NCBI RefSeq assembly: GCF_020708045.1
Contig: NZ_JAJFES010000001.1
Span: 930,001-994,000, forward strand
Length of the DNA stretch: 64,000 bases
Direction of reading: 5' to 3'
From: Massilia sp. IC2-278
GTDB lineage: Bacteria > Pseudomonadota > Gammaproteobacteria > Burkholderiales > Burkholderiaceae_D
The notes beneath the pieces were generated by a model. It did not search any database, was not told the DNA's origin, and saw only the letters and a list, made by a program, of their open reading frames with translations. Position numbers and translations under genes: made by a program. Below, piece by piece: positions 20,003 through 32,208 of this stretch; position 1 is the stretch's first letter; the number at the start of each line of letters is the position of its first letter.

Positions 20003-20645
20003 GGCTGACCTGTCGAGAGCGGATTGGAGCGAATGGGCGCCGGCACCCTGTGTGCCGGAGGCGGGGCTGACGTTCTTTCTTGGTCAGCGGAAACTATGAT
20101 GCCGCAAATCAACGAATCAGTAAATCCGGCAAATCGGAAAATAACGAAATGTTTTTGAACGCGTTGCCAGTGAACAACAGCGGCTTGACAAGCCATGAAA
20201 CATGCCGAACTGGCACCAAATTTCCTACAGCTGAGCACTGTGAGGGCTTGTAACCGGAAGTCATGCGCAAACCGAATTTAATATTGCTGAGCTATGCGGC
20301 GTCTGCTTTCGCCGAAGCACGGCACCGAATTTCCTACAGCTGAGTAATAGCCGCCCTCCCTGCGGCGCCCCGTGACAGAGCGGCTATCCATATTCACAAG
20401 ATCTAGACAGGTCGCCATCCCGGCAGTGACATCGACCAGGCGAGCGCTGCGAATCGCGCCTCCCCACCGCACCGGACTGGTGCATCACAGCAACAATGAT
20501 TCCGTACGGCAAAAAAAGCTTTGCATCAAATCAGTAAATTCGATACGATGCGTTTCGTCACGGCAATTCAGTAAATTCAGTAGTCGTGAACGGCCTTCGT
20601 CACCCGGGCCTTTTCCAGCGGGCGGCACTCGATACCGGAGCATTT
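20003..20645. promoter_or_regulatory. Long intergenic region with repeated motifs, divergent promoters
   Basis: These 643 bp hold no credible gene. A 24-bp sequence containing AATTTCCTACAGCTGAG occurs twice in direct orientation (20212-20235 and 20321-20344, one difference in the core, 109 bp apart). The 10-bp word TCAGTAAATY occurs three times (20117, 20531, 20568; the last two read TCAGTAAATTC). The region drives the chemotaxis operon leftwards and the DUF11 operon rightwards. The paired repeats look like binding sites, but none matches an operator I can name. Confidence 0.5.
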
Positions 20646-21119
20646 GTGGAACGCGTCTTTCTCTTCCTGGCACTCTGCCTGTTTCAACTGAGCTCGGCAT
20701 TTGCCGCCCCCAGCGACGTCGACGTCACCCTGCAAGCCTTCCAGGTTGTCGGCACCAAGGATGTGAAGCTGGTCCCGACCACCCGCGCCAACCCCGGCGA
20801 CACCATCGAATACCAGGTGACCTACCGCAACAACGGCACCACCCCGGCCAAGCAGACCAAGGCGGTGCTGCCGGTTCCTGAAGGCGGAATGGCTTACCTC
20901 CCGGACACTGCCTCCCCCCCCAAGGTGGAAGCCAGCCTGGACGGCAAGACCTACGCCGCGGTGCCCCTGAAACGCGAAGTAATGCGTGATGGCAAAAAAA
21001 TTACCGAAGCCGTACCCGCAACCGAATACCGCTTCCTGCGCTGGGACCTGGGCGATCTGCCCCCCGGCCAGGCGGCGACCGTGAAGTCCCGCATGCGCCT
21101 GAACAGCGCTTCCAAGTAA
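20646..21119 (+). CDS. Small exported DUF11-type protein, first gene of the surface operon
   Basis: The 157-residue protein has a signal peptide (VERVFLFLALCLFQLSSAFA) and a single DUF11-like Ig-fold domain, recognised by NPGDTIEYQVTYRNNGTTPA and a final LPPGQAATVKSRM. The start is taken as GTG 20646 because GGAG at 20637-20640 lies five bases upstream and the signal peptide begins there. An in-frame GTG at 20586 is the alternative. A 32-bp gap leads to the next gene. DUF11 proteins are usually envelope or surface proteins; the exact role is unknown. Confidence 0.75.
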   Translation: MERVFLFLALCLFQLSSAFAAPSDVDVTLQAFQVVGTKDVKLVPTTRANPGDTIEYQVTYRNNGTTPAKQTKAVLPVPEGGMAYLPDTASPPKVEASLDGKTYAAVPLKREVMRDGKKITEAVPATEYRFLRWDLGDLPPGQAATVKSRMRLNSASK

Positions 21120-21151
21120 ACATAACCCACTGTTTTTAGAAGGAAAAAAAT

Positions 21152-22480
21152 ATGAAACTTCGTCTGAACGCTCCAGCACGCCTGTCGCTCGCGGCAACCA
21201 TGCTCGTGCTCTCTTCCCATGGCGCGCATGCGGCGACCACCGCCGCCGGCACCGAAATCACCAACCAGGCCAGCGCCGTCTACCTCGACTCGCTGCTGCG
21301 CGGCCATACCGCCGTGTCGAACATCGTCACCACCGTCGTGCAGCAGGTCGGCAGCGCCGACATGGGCGACGGCTCGGCCAAGAACGCCGCCGCCAGCGCG
21401 CAAGTCGTGTATTCGCACAGCATCACCAACAGCGGCAACGGCGCCGACACCTTCACCCTGAGCTCGACCAATGGCGGCAACTTCGCCATGGCCAACGTCG
21501 TGTTCTATGCCGACGCAAATGGCGACGGCATCGCCGACAACAACACCCCGATCACCAGCACCGGCAGCCTGCCGGCCGGCGAAACCTTCCGCTTCGTTGC
21601 CGTGGCAACCCTGCCGGCGAACGCCGCCGCGGGCACCAACAACGAGCTGACCGTCACCGCCACCAGCACCTTCAACCCGCAAGTGACCGCAACCAGCAAG
21701 GACACCACCACCGTCACCGCCTCGGCACTGATGGACATCACCGCCAACGCCTCGGGCAACGGTGCAGCCGGTGCAGGCGCCGGCGCGGAACAGGCCGCTG
21801 TCATCACCAACACCACCACCGCAGGCGCGACCACCCGCTTCACCCTGTACCTGAACAACGCCGGCGGCAGCAACGAGACCTTCAACCTGGCGGCCAGCAC
21901 CAGCTCCACCTTCGCCAACACCGACCTGCCGAGCGGCTGGACCGTGGTGTTCAAGGATGCCTTCGGCAACACCATCAACAACGCCACCGTGAACAGCGGC
22001 GCCTACCGCATGGTGTACGCCGACGTCACGGTTGCCGCCGGCGCCACCCCGTCGACCACCCAGCTGTACTTCCGCGCCCTGTCGGGCACGACCAACGTGG
22101 GCGACACCATCCACCAGGCCGTGAACGTCGTGAACGAAGCCGTGCAAGTGACCCTGACCAAGAAGCAAGCCCTGGACAAGACCTGCGACGGCGTCGCCGA
22201 CACCGAGTTCAGCGCCGACAACATCACCGCCGGCGCAGTGCCGGGCGCCTGCATCCGCTACCAGATCACCGCCACCAACACCGGCGCGACCGACGTCAAC
22301 ACCCTGGTGATCCGCGACACCATCCCGGCCTACACGAGCTTCCACTCGGCACCGGGCAGCACCACCGGCGCGATCATCGCTCCGATCGTCAACCTGCTCG
22401 GCACCCTGTCGGCCACCATCGGCACCATGTCGCCGGGCCAGTCGTCGACGATGACCTTCGGCGTCAAGATCTCGCAGTAA
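21152..22480 (+). CDS. Exported protein with Ig-like/DUF11 repeats
   Basis: The 442-residue protein is rich in Thr, Asn, Ala and Gly. After a signal peptide (cleavage after SHGAHA) come three or four beta-sandwich segments. Examples are VVYSHSITNSGNGADTFTL, TRFTLYLNNAGGSNETFNL and a C-terminal DUF11 unit with CIRYQITATNTGATDVNTLV. A Cys pair at about 350/370 may form a disulfide. The segment FYADANGDGIADNNTPI resembles a calcium-binding dockerin-like loop. It sits second in the operon, with AGAAGG 10 bp upstream of the ATG. Probably a secreted or surface-attached structural protein; function unknown. Confidence 0.78.
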   Translation: MKLRLNAPARLSLAATMLVLSSHGAHAATTAAGTEITNQASAVYLDSLLRGHTAVSNIVTTVVQQVGSADMGDGSAKNAAASAQVVYSHSITNSGNGADTFTLSSTNGGNFAMANVVFYADANGDGIADNNTPITSTGSLPAGETFRFVAVATLPANAAAGTNNELTVTATSTFNPQVTATSKDTTTVTASALMDITANASGNGAAGAGAGAEQAAVITNTTTAGATTRFTLYLNNAGGSNETFNLAASTSSTFANTDLPSGWTVVFKDAFGNTINNATVNSGAYRMVYADVTVAAGATPSTTQLYFRALSGTTNVGDTIHQAVNVVNEAVQVTLTKKQALDKTCDGVADTEFSADNITAGAVPGACIRYQITATNTGATDVNTLVIRDTIPAYTSFHSAPGSTTGAIIAPIVNLLGTLSATIGTMSPGQSSTMTFGVKISQ

Positions 22481-22594
22481 CACCTACCGGCATTCGCCAA
22501 CAAAACAATAAGTAATTAACAAGAACGTCCCTGTCCAGCGCCAGCAATGGCGATGGATGGGGATCTCTACGCCCGAATTCCTGAGTTTGCCGCC

Positions 22595-25500
22595 ATGAAC
22601 AATCGTCTGCGTTTCCTGATCTCCCTGTTCACCCTGCTCTTCCTGTGCACCGGCGCCCATGCGGCGATCCGCAACCAGGCCACCGGCGCCTATGCCGATC
22701 CGCAAGGCAAGAACGTGAACCTGCAATCGAACGTCGTGCGCGCGATGCAGCCGGAAACCATCCGATATTTCACCAACGCAAACTACAACACCCCGGCCAT
22801 GGCCACGACCTATGGCCGCGCGCTGTTTGTCGAAGCGGTCGCGCCGGCCTGCGACACCGACCCGAACAAGATCGACACGATTACCCTGAACATCGCGTCG
22901 ACGAAGACCGGCGACACCCAGAGCTACCTGGCCGACGAAACCGACGTCGACAGCGCCGTGTTCCACATCACCTCGAAAGTGATGACCAATGAAGCGTCGA
23001 AGATGAGCGACGTCAGCGCCAGCAATGGCGCCCTCGACGTCATGGCCGACGACACCCTGATGGCGACCATCGAGAGCTGCGGCAGCAAGACCGCCTTCGC
23101 CTCCATCCTGGTCGACCCGGTCGGTATCGTGTTCGACAGCAAGAGCAACCAGCCGCTGGCCGGCGCCACCGTGACCCTGATCGACGTTACCGGCGACGGC
23201 AACGGCGGCCGCCCGGGCGAAGCCGCCATCGTCTTCGACGTCGACGGCGAAACCCGCGTGCCGAGCACCGTCGTCACCGATGCCGACGGTCACTACCACT
23301 TCCCGCTGGTCGCGCCGAGCCTGTACCGCCTGGCCGTGACCGCCCCGACCAACTACACCTTCCCGTCGAAGCTGGCCGCCGGCCTGCTGCCGGAAGGCCG
23401 TGAAATCAATCTGTACGGTTCCTACGGCGGCAGCTTCACCGTCAGCGCCGCCAGCGGCGTGGTGACCATCGACGTTCCCGTGGACGCCGTGCCGGGCACC
23501 CTGTACCTGGAAAAGAACGCCTCGCGCGCCATTGCCGAGATCGGCGACTTCGTCGACTACACCGTCATCGTCCACAATACCGCCGAGCAAGCCCTGGCCG
23601 GCGTGAAGGTCGACGACGTGCTGCCGGCCGGCTTTGCGCTGGTGCCGGGCACCGTGCGTCTCGACAACGTGAAAGCCGCCGATCCGAAAGCCGGCCTTGC
23701 CACCGCCCTGCAATTCGACATCGGCGCCGTGCCCGCAAGCGGCAGCGTGACCCTGCGCTACCGCGTGCGCATCGGCGCCGGCGCCCTGCAAGGCGACGGC
23801 ATCAACCGCGCCAGCGCCACCAGCGGCGCGCCCCTGGCCCTGGCCAGCGTGGTCGCCGCCGCCAAGGTGAAGGTCGAGGCCGGCGTGTTCACCGAAAAAG
23901 GCGTGATCCTGGGTAAAGTGTTTGCCGACTGCAATGCCAACGGCGTGCAGGACGCGGACGAGCCGGGCGTACCGGGCGTGCGCATCTACCTGGAAGACGG
24001 CGCCTTTGCCCGTACCGACATCGACGGCAAGTACAGCTTCCTGGAAACCCGCCCACGCACCCACGTCGCCAAGGTCGATCCGTCGACCCTGCCGCAGGGC
24101 GCGACCCTGTCGGTGCTGTCGCAGCGTAACGCTGGCGACGCCGGCAGCCGCTTCGTCGACGCCAAGGACGGCGAGCTGGCCAAGGCCGACTTCGCCATCA
24201 AGGGCTGCGGTGACGCCCTGCGCCGCGAGATCGCCGCGCGCCGCGCCGCCATCAAGGCCGACAACAAGATCGCCGACGCCGGCGTCCAGCAAGCCCCGGC
24301 CGCCAAGGCCGCGGCAGCCAAGGTCGCTAAGGTTGACATGGCCCAACTCGACAACACCCTCGGCTTCGTCGACCTGAAGGACGGCGCCGTGCTGGCATCG
24401 AGCCAGGCCACCGTGCGCGTCAAGGGCGCGCTGGGCGCGCGTTTCGCGCTGCTGGTGAACGGCGAAGCCGTGGCCGACACCCACATCGGCCAGCGCAACA
24501 AGGTCGCCGAGCGCCAGCTGGAAAGCTGGGACTACGTCGGCGTCGCCCTGCGCGCCGGCAAGAACACCTTGGAACTGCGCCAGAACGACAGCTTCGGCAA
24601 TGCCCGTGGCAGCAGCCGCGTGGAAGTGATCGTGCCGGGCGCCCTGGCCAAGCTGCGCGTCGAACTGCCGCAAAGCAAAGTGGCCGCCGACGGCCGCGCC
24701 ACGGCCGGCGTCATTGTGCACCTGGAAGACGCACAAGGCGTGCCGGTGCTGCAACGCACTCCGGTTACCCTGGACGCGACCCACGGCGCCTGGCTGCAGG
24801 CCGACCTCGACCCGCGCGAAGCGGGCCTGCAAGTCTTCGTCGAAGGCGGCCAGGCGGAATTCGCCCTGCGCGCCCCGGCCGAAGCCGCCGAAGCCAAGCT
24901 GGCCGCCGCCAGCGGCGCCGTCAAGGGCGAAGCACTGGTCTCGTTCGTGCCCGACCTGCGTCCGCTGATTGCGGCCGGCGTGATCGAAGGCGCCGTCAGC
25001 CTGAACAATATCCGCGGCAACACCAGCAACCCGAACCGTTCGTTCGACGCCTTTGAAGACCAGCTGCGCAGCGTCTCCGGCAAGGTCGGCAATACCGACG
25101 CGGAAATCGGCGGCCGTGCTGCCGTCTTCATGAAGGGCACCGTTGCCGGCGACACGCTGCTGACCATGTCCTACGATTCGAGCAAGGAAAAAGAAGAAAA
25201 GCTGTTCCGCGACGTCGACCCGGTGAATTTCTATCCGACGACCGGCGACAACGCCGAGCGCGGTTTCGAAGCGCAGTCGACCAGCCGCGGCTACCTGCGC
25301 GCCGACCGCAACAAGTCCTGGCTGCTGTACGGCGACATGACCCCGCCCGGCACCACCCCGGCGCGCAACCTGGGCGCCTACAACCGCAGCCTGACCGGCC
25401 TGCGCCACCATTACGAGGCGAATGGCCTCACGGTCGACAGCTTCGCCAGCCGCGACAGCACCCGCCAGATGGTGGAAGAGATCGCCGCCAACGGCACCTC

Positions 25501-27412
25501 GGGTCCTTACCTCACCGGCAGCGCCCTGATGGTACTGAACAGTGAGCGCGTCGAGATCGTCGTGCGCGACCGTAACCAGAACGGCATCGTGCTGTCGAGC
25601 ACGACCCAGGTGCGCTATGTCGATTACGACATCGAGCCGCTGACCGGCCGCATCCTGTTCCGCGGCCCGGTGGCCAGCCTGGATGCCGACCTGAACCCGG
25701 TGTCGGTGCGCATCAGCTACGAAGTCGACCAGGGTGCGCCGCAGTTCTGGGTTGGCGGTGTCGCCGCCCAGTACAAGCTGAACAAAGCCGTGGAGATCGG
25801 CGCCAGCTACGTCAACGACCGCAACCCGATCGCGCAGCAGACCCTGACCAGCGTTAACGCCACCGTCAAGCCGGACGACAAGACCACCGTCATCGTCGAA
25901 GCCGCGCAGATGGACAAGCAGCTGCACGACGGCAGCGCCGCCCGCATCGACGCCACCCGCGTCGACGGCAAGCTGGAAAGCCGCCTGTACGCCGTGCGTA
26001 CCAGCGAGTTCTTCGACAACCAGTCGGCGATCCTGCCGAAGGGCCGCATGGAAGCCGGCCTGCGCGCCAGCTACAAATTGACCGAACAGGTGCGCCTGGA
26101 CGCCGAAGCCCTGCATACCGAAGACCTGGTGAGCGGCGCCGCGCGTGACGGCGTGCAGCTGGGCGCCGGCTACGCCTTCAAGAACGGCGTGCGCGTCGAA
26201 GGCGGCGTGCGCCACTCGAAGGAAACCGCGGCCGAAGGCACGACCCTGGTCCAGCCCGACCTGACCAGCGTGCGCGCCAGGGTGAGCAGCCAGATCCCCG
26301 GCCTGCCGCAAGCCAGCGTCTCGCTGGAAGCCGAGCAGGACATCAAGGACAGCGGCCGCCGCATGGTCGCCCTCGGTGGCGACTACCGCCTGGCCGGTGG
26401 CAGCCGCCTGTATGGCCGCCACGAACTGATCAGCAGCCTGGGTTCGAACTACGCCCTGAACGAAGGCCAGGAACGCAACGCCACCGTGTTCGGCATGGAT
26501 TCGGAATACATGAAGGATGGCCGCGCGTTCTCGGAATACCGTGCCCGCGGTTCGGCCATCGGCTCGAAGGAAGCCGAAGCCGCGATGGGCCTGCGCAACC
26601 TGTGGACGATCGCCGACGGCGTGCGCGCCAGCACCAGCTTCGAGCGCGTGCGCGTGCTGAGCGGCCCGGCCACCAACGAATCGATTGCCGCCGCCGGCGC
26701 CATCGACATCACGCGCAACCCGCTGTGGCGCGGCAATGCGCGCCTGGAAGTGCGCCACGGCGAAGACAGCGACGCAGTGCTCAACACCCTGGGCCTGGCC
26801 TATAAGCTGACCGAGGAATTCACCTTCCTGGGCAAGAACACCTACGCCGCCAACCGCAGCCGCACCACCGACAGCAAGCGCGTCAACGAACTGCTGCAGA
26901 GCGGCGTGGCCTACCGCGCACCGGGCACCCTGGGCGTGAACGCCCTGGCCAAGTACGAGTTCAAGCTGGAGTCCGACAACGGCCCGGCGGACCTCAAACG
27001 CGCCGTGCACGCCGTGTCGGTGGCCGGCAACTGGCAGCCGACCCGCGAGACCGTGTTCAGCGGCCGCTATGCCGGCAAGCTGGCGCACGACCGTTCGAGC
27101 GGCCTGGATACCCGCGGCACCGCCCACCTGCTGGCCGCGCGCGTCACCCACGAGCTCAAGCGCGACTGGGACGTCGGCGCCGTCGCCCAGGTCTTGTTCA
27201 ATGGCGAAGGCAGCGGCCGCCAGTACGGCCTGGGCCTGGAAGCCGGCTACCAGCTGCAAAAGAACATGTGGGTCTCGGCCGGCTACAACTTCCTGGGCTT
27301 CAAGGAACGCGACCTGGCCGGCGCCGATGCCACCAGCAAGGGCGTGTACCTGCGCCTGCGCATGAAGTTCGACGAACGCGCCCTCGAGGGCATGATGAAC
27401 GCTTTCAACTAA
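22595..27412 (+). CDS. Giant outer-membrane protein: DUF11/SdrD-B-like N-terminus plus beta-barrel
   Basis: The 1605-residue protein starts with a signal peptide (FLCTGAHA cleavage). The N-terminal half carries a carboxypeptidase-regulatory-like domain (about 165-270, DADGHYHFPLVAPSLYRLAV) and a DUF11 domain (about 300-420, EIGDFVDYTVIVHNTAEQAL). An SdrD-B-like domain (about 436-520, DCNANGVQDADEPGVPGVRI) and bacterial Ig-like units (about 590-770) follow. From about 800 to the end the sequence becomes alternating amphipathic strands typical of a large outer-membrane barrel, the last being GVYLRLRMKF. The start is ATG 22595, just before the signal peptide. It could anchor or export the neighbouring DUF11 proteins; this is inference. 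Confidence 0.8.
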   Translation: MNNRLRFLISLFTLLFLCTGAHAAIRNQATGAYADPQGKNVNLQSNVVRAMQPETIRYFTNANYNTPAMATTYGRALFVEAVAPACDTDPNKIDTITLNIASTKTGDTQSYLADETDVDSAVFHITSKVMTNEASKMSDVSASNGALDVMADDTLMATIESCGSKTAFASILVDPVGIVFDSKSNQPLAGATVTLIDVTGDGNGGRPGEAAIVFDVDGETRVPSTVVTDADGHYHFPLVAPSLYRLAVTAPTNYTFPSKLAAGLLPEGREINLYGSYGGSFTVSAASGVVTIDVPVDAVPGTLYLEKNASRAIAEIGDFVDYTVIVHNTAEQALAGVKVDDVLPAGFALVPGTVRLDNVKAADPKAGLATALQFDIGAVPASGSVTLRYRVRIGAGALQGDGINRASATSGAPLALASVVAAAKVKVEAGVFTEKGVILGKVFADCNANGVQDADEPGVPGVRIYLEDGAFARTDIDGKYSFLETRPRTHVAKVDPSTLPQGATLSVLSQRNAGDAGSRFVDAKDGELAKADFAIKGCGDALRREIAARRAAIKADNKIADAGVQQAPAAKAAAAKVAKVDMAQLDNTLGFVDLKDGAVLASSQATVRVKGALGARFALLVNGEAVADTHIGQRNKVAERQLESWDYVGVALRAGKNTLELRQNDSFGNARGSSRVEVIVPGALAKLRVELPQSKVAADGRATAGVIVHLEDAQGVPVLQRTPVTLDATHGAWLQADLDPREAGLQVFVEGGQAEFALRAPAEAAEAKLAAASGAVKGEALVSFVPDLRPLIAAGVIEGAVSLNNIRGNTSNPNRSFDAFEDQLRSVSGKVGNTDAEIGGRAAVFMKGTVAGDTLLTMSYDSSKEKEEKLFRDVDPVNFYPTTGDNAERGFEAQSTSRGYLRADRNKSWLLYGDMTPPGTTPARNLGAYNRSLTGLRHHYEANGLTVDSFASRDSTRQMVEEIAANGTSGPYLTGSALMVLNSERVEIVVRDRNQNGIVLSSTTQVRYVDYDIEPLTGRILFRGPVASLDADLNPVSVRISYEVDQGAPQFWVGGVAAQYKLNKAVEIGASYVNDRNPIAQQTLTSVNATVKPDDKTTVIVEAAQMDKQLHDGSAARIDATRVDGKLESRLYAVRTSEFFDNQSAILPKGRMEAGLRASYKLTEQVRLDAEALHTEDLVSGAARDGVQLGAGYAFKNGVRVEGGVRHSKETAAEGTTLVQPDLTSVRARVSSQIPGLPQASVSLEAEQDIKDSGRRMVALGGDYRLAGGSRLYGRHELISSLGSNYALNEGQERNATVFGMDSEYMKDGRAFSEYRARGSAIGSKEAEAAMGLRNLWTIADGVRASTSFERVRVLSGPATNESIAAAGAIDITRNPLWRGNARLEVRHGEDSDAVLNTLGLAYKLTEEFTFLGKNTYAANRSRTTDSKRVNELLQSGVAYRAPGTLGVNALAKYEFKLESDNGPADLKRAVHAVSVAGNWQPTRETVFSGRYAGKLAHDRSSGLDTRGTAHLLAARVTHELKRDWDVGAVAQVLFNGEGSGRQYGLGLEAGYQLQKNMWVSAGYNFLGFKERDLAGADATSKGVYLRLRMKFDERALEGMMNAFN

Positions 27413-27437
27413 GCCGCATTCAATTTTGGAAACGACG

Positions 27438-29126
27438 ATGACTTTCTTGAAGAACCGTTTTGCCTGGCTGCGCGCCCTCTTCCTTGCCTGCACCGTGCTG
27501 GCCATCCTGCCGGCGCAAGCAGCCTGCGTGGCCGGCGCCTGCATCTCGGCCGGGCCGCGCCTGGCCAGCGTCGACAGCACGCAAAGCGCCCTATTGAATC
27601 CCCTGCTCGGCGGCCTGCTCGGCACCAGCCTGAACCTGAACGTGGCCGACTGGAACGCGCTGGCCGGCGGCGACGTCAAGCTGCTCGACTTCCTGAACGC
27701 GCTGAAGGTCCAGGCAAATGTGTCGAGCCCGACCCAGGCGCTGGGCACCACCGTCACCCTGGGCCAGGTGGCCGCGGCCCTGAACGTCGCAGCCCAGGCG
27801 GAGGCCAAGACCAGCCTGTCCGGCGTGCTGGGCCGTTTGCAGCCGCTGCTGGCCAATACCGGCGCCAGCGTGCGCGTGGGCGACCTGGTGAAAGTAAGCA
27901 CCGATGCCGGCGCCCTGGCCGGCACCGCGATTAATTCGCTCGACATGCTCACCGGCCTGATCCAGCTGTACAACCACCGCAACATGATCACCACCCCGAC
28001 CCCGGTCGGGATTTCCGGCGGCGCCCTCGGCATGCTGGGCCTGATCAACAACCTGCAGCTGTACGCGCAGGTGATCGAGCCGCCGGTGTATGTGTGCGGC
28101 CCGACCGGCTCGCAGTTCCATACCGCGGCGATCCGCCTGAAACTCAAGCTCGACCTGGTGACCCTGAGCCCGGTGACCGACACCCTGAAACAGGTGGCCG
28201 GCGTGAACAGCGCCTCGGTCGCCATCGGCAAGCTCGACGTGTATGTGGAAGCGGCGCGCGGCGAAGGCAGCCTGTCGGCGGTCGACGCCGTGGCCAAGGC
28301 CGTCACCCTGCAGGTGGCGCCGGGCGTGGGTGACATCTACCTGGGCAGCATTCCGGACAGCGTGTTCTTCAATCGCACCCGTACGCTCTCCGCCGCCGAC
28401 GTCGGCTACGGCCAGATCGGCGAACTGGTGCTGAACGGCATCCGCGTCGCGCTCGAGATCAAGACCACCGCGCGCGGCCAGGCGCCCTTCGCTTCCAGCG
28501 TGACGATGTCGGGCACCTTCCCGCAGACGCGCACGGTGAGCACCAGCGCCGCCTTCATTACCGGCCTGACCAACAGCCTGGTCGGCAACCTGTCGCTGCG
28601 CACCACGATCCTCACCGGCGGCTTGCTCGACGCGCTGCTGGTGCCGGTCACGAACCTGCTGAACGGGCTGCTGCAGCCGGTGCTCAAGCTGCTGGTGGTC
28701 GACGTGCTGTCGCCGATCCTGACCCCGGTGCTGACCGGCGTCGCCGATCCGCTGCTGAAACTGCTGGGCATCGGCCTGGGCCAGATGACGGTGACGGTGA
28801 ACGGCATCTGCCAGTCCTGCGACAGCTTCATGCTGACCAAGACCGCCGACAAGGCGAACGCCGTGCCGGGCAACACCATTACCTATGAAGTCGCGTTCGA
28901 GAACACCGGCACCACCACCCTGTCCGGCCTGACCGTCACCGACAACACCCCGGCGTTCACGACCTTTGCGAGTGCCGAATGCGGCATCCTGCCGGCGGAC
29001 CTGAACAGCTGCGCGATCGCGGTCCAGCCCAAGGCGGGCGAGAACGGCGCCGTCGAATGGCGCTTCACCGGCAGCCTGCAGCCGGGGGCCAAGGGGAGCG
29101 TGCGCATGAAGGTCGTGGTGCAGTAG
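27438..29126 (+). CDS. Exported protein with C-terminal DUF11 domain, last gene of the surface operon
   Basis: The 562-residue protein has a signal peptide cleaved near ILPAQA. A Leu/Ala-rich helical body contains repeated LLNPLLGGLLG-like segments, and a Cys-bearing stretch near the end (GICQSCDSF) follows. A C-terminal DUF11 domain (about 470-562, AVPGNTITYEVAFENTGTTT) closes the protein. The body resembles nothing I can name with confidence. The start is ATG 27438; an in-frame TTG at 27426 is possible. It follows the giant barrel gene by 25 bp, so the four genes at 20646-29126 are almost certainly one transcript. Confidence 0.75.
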   Translation: MTFLKNRFAWLRALFLACTVLAILPAQAACVAGACISAGPRLASVDSTQSALLNPLLGGLLGTSLNLNVADWNALAGGDVKLLDFLNALKVQANVSSPTQALGTTVTLGQVAAALNVAAQAEAKTSLSGVLGRLQPLLANTGASVRVGDLVKVSTDAGALAGTAINSLDMLTGLIQLYNHRNMITTPTPVGISGGALGMLGLINNLQLYAQVIEPPVYVCGPTGSQFHTAAIRLKLKLDLVTLSPVTDTLKQVAGVNSASVAIGKLDVYVEAARGEGSLSAVDAVAKAVTLQVAPGVGDIYLGSIPDSVFFNRTRTLSAADVGYGQIGELVLNGIRVALEIKTTARGQAPFASSVTMSGTFPQTRTVSTSAAFITGLTNSLVGNLSLRTTILTGGLLDALLVPVTNLLNGLLQPVLKLLVVDVLSPILTPVLTGVADPLLKLLGIGLGQMTVTVNGICQSCDSFMLTKTADKANAVPGNTITYEVAFENTGTTTLSGLTVTDNTPAFTTFASAECGILPADLNSCAIAVQPKAGENGAVEWRFTGSLQPGAKGSVRMKVVVQ

Positions 29127-29221
29127 CGTCGTCGGGCCGCGTCCGCGCAACAGGGTCCCAGCCGGACGCGTTCCCGCCGTCAACTATGTGTACAATGCAA
29201 GCTTTTTCCTCAAGGGCAGCC

Positions 29222-32029
<2,808 letters not shown>

Positions 32030-32208
32030 ATGCGCACCCTTGCCCGGACACCTATAAATACACGCACGCCAGCCAGCGCCGAGACGGCTTCAAAACCGGC
32101 GGTGGTGTAGCATGATCCCTTCGCGCCTGCGCCCCCGGGCCATGCGCCGTACCTGGACCGCGCCCGCTGCCTTGACAGAAGCCGCTGCGGACCCAAGAAT
32201 TCATATCT

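Noticed and set aside
22484-28336. A 1950-codon open frame on the minus strand opposite the giant DUF11/barrel gene
   Set aside because: Its composition (runs of Gly, Ala, His, Val, Arg) is the mirror of a GC-rich gene with strong third-position bias. The plus strand has signal peptides, recognisable domains and operon spacing, and the minus frame has none.
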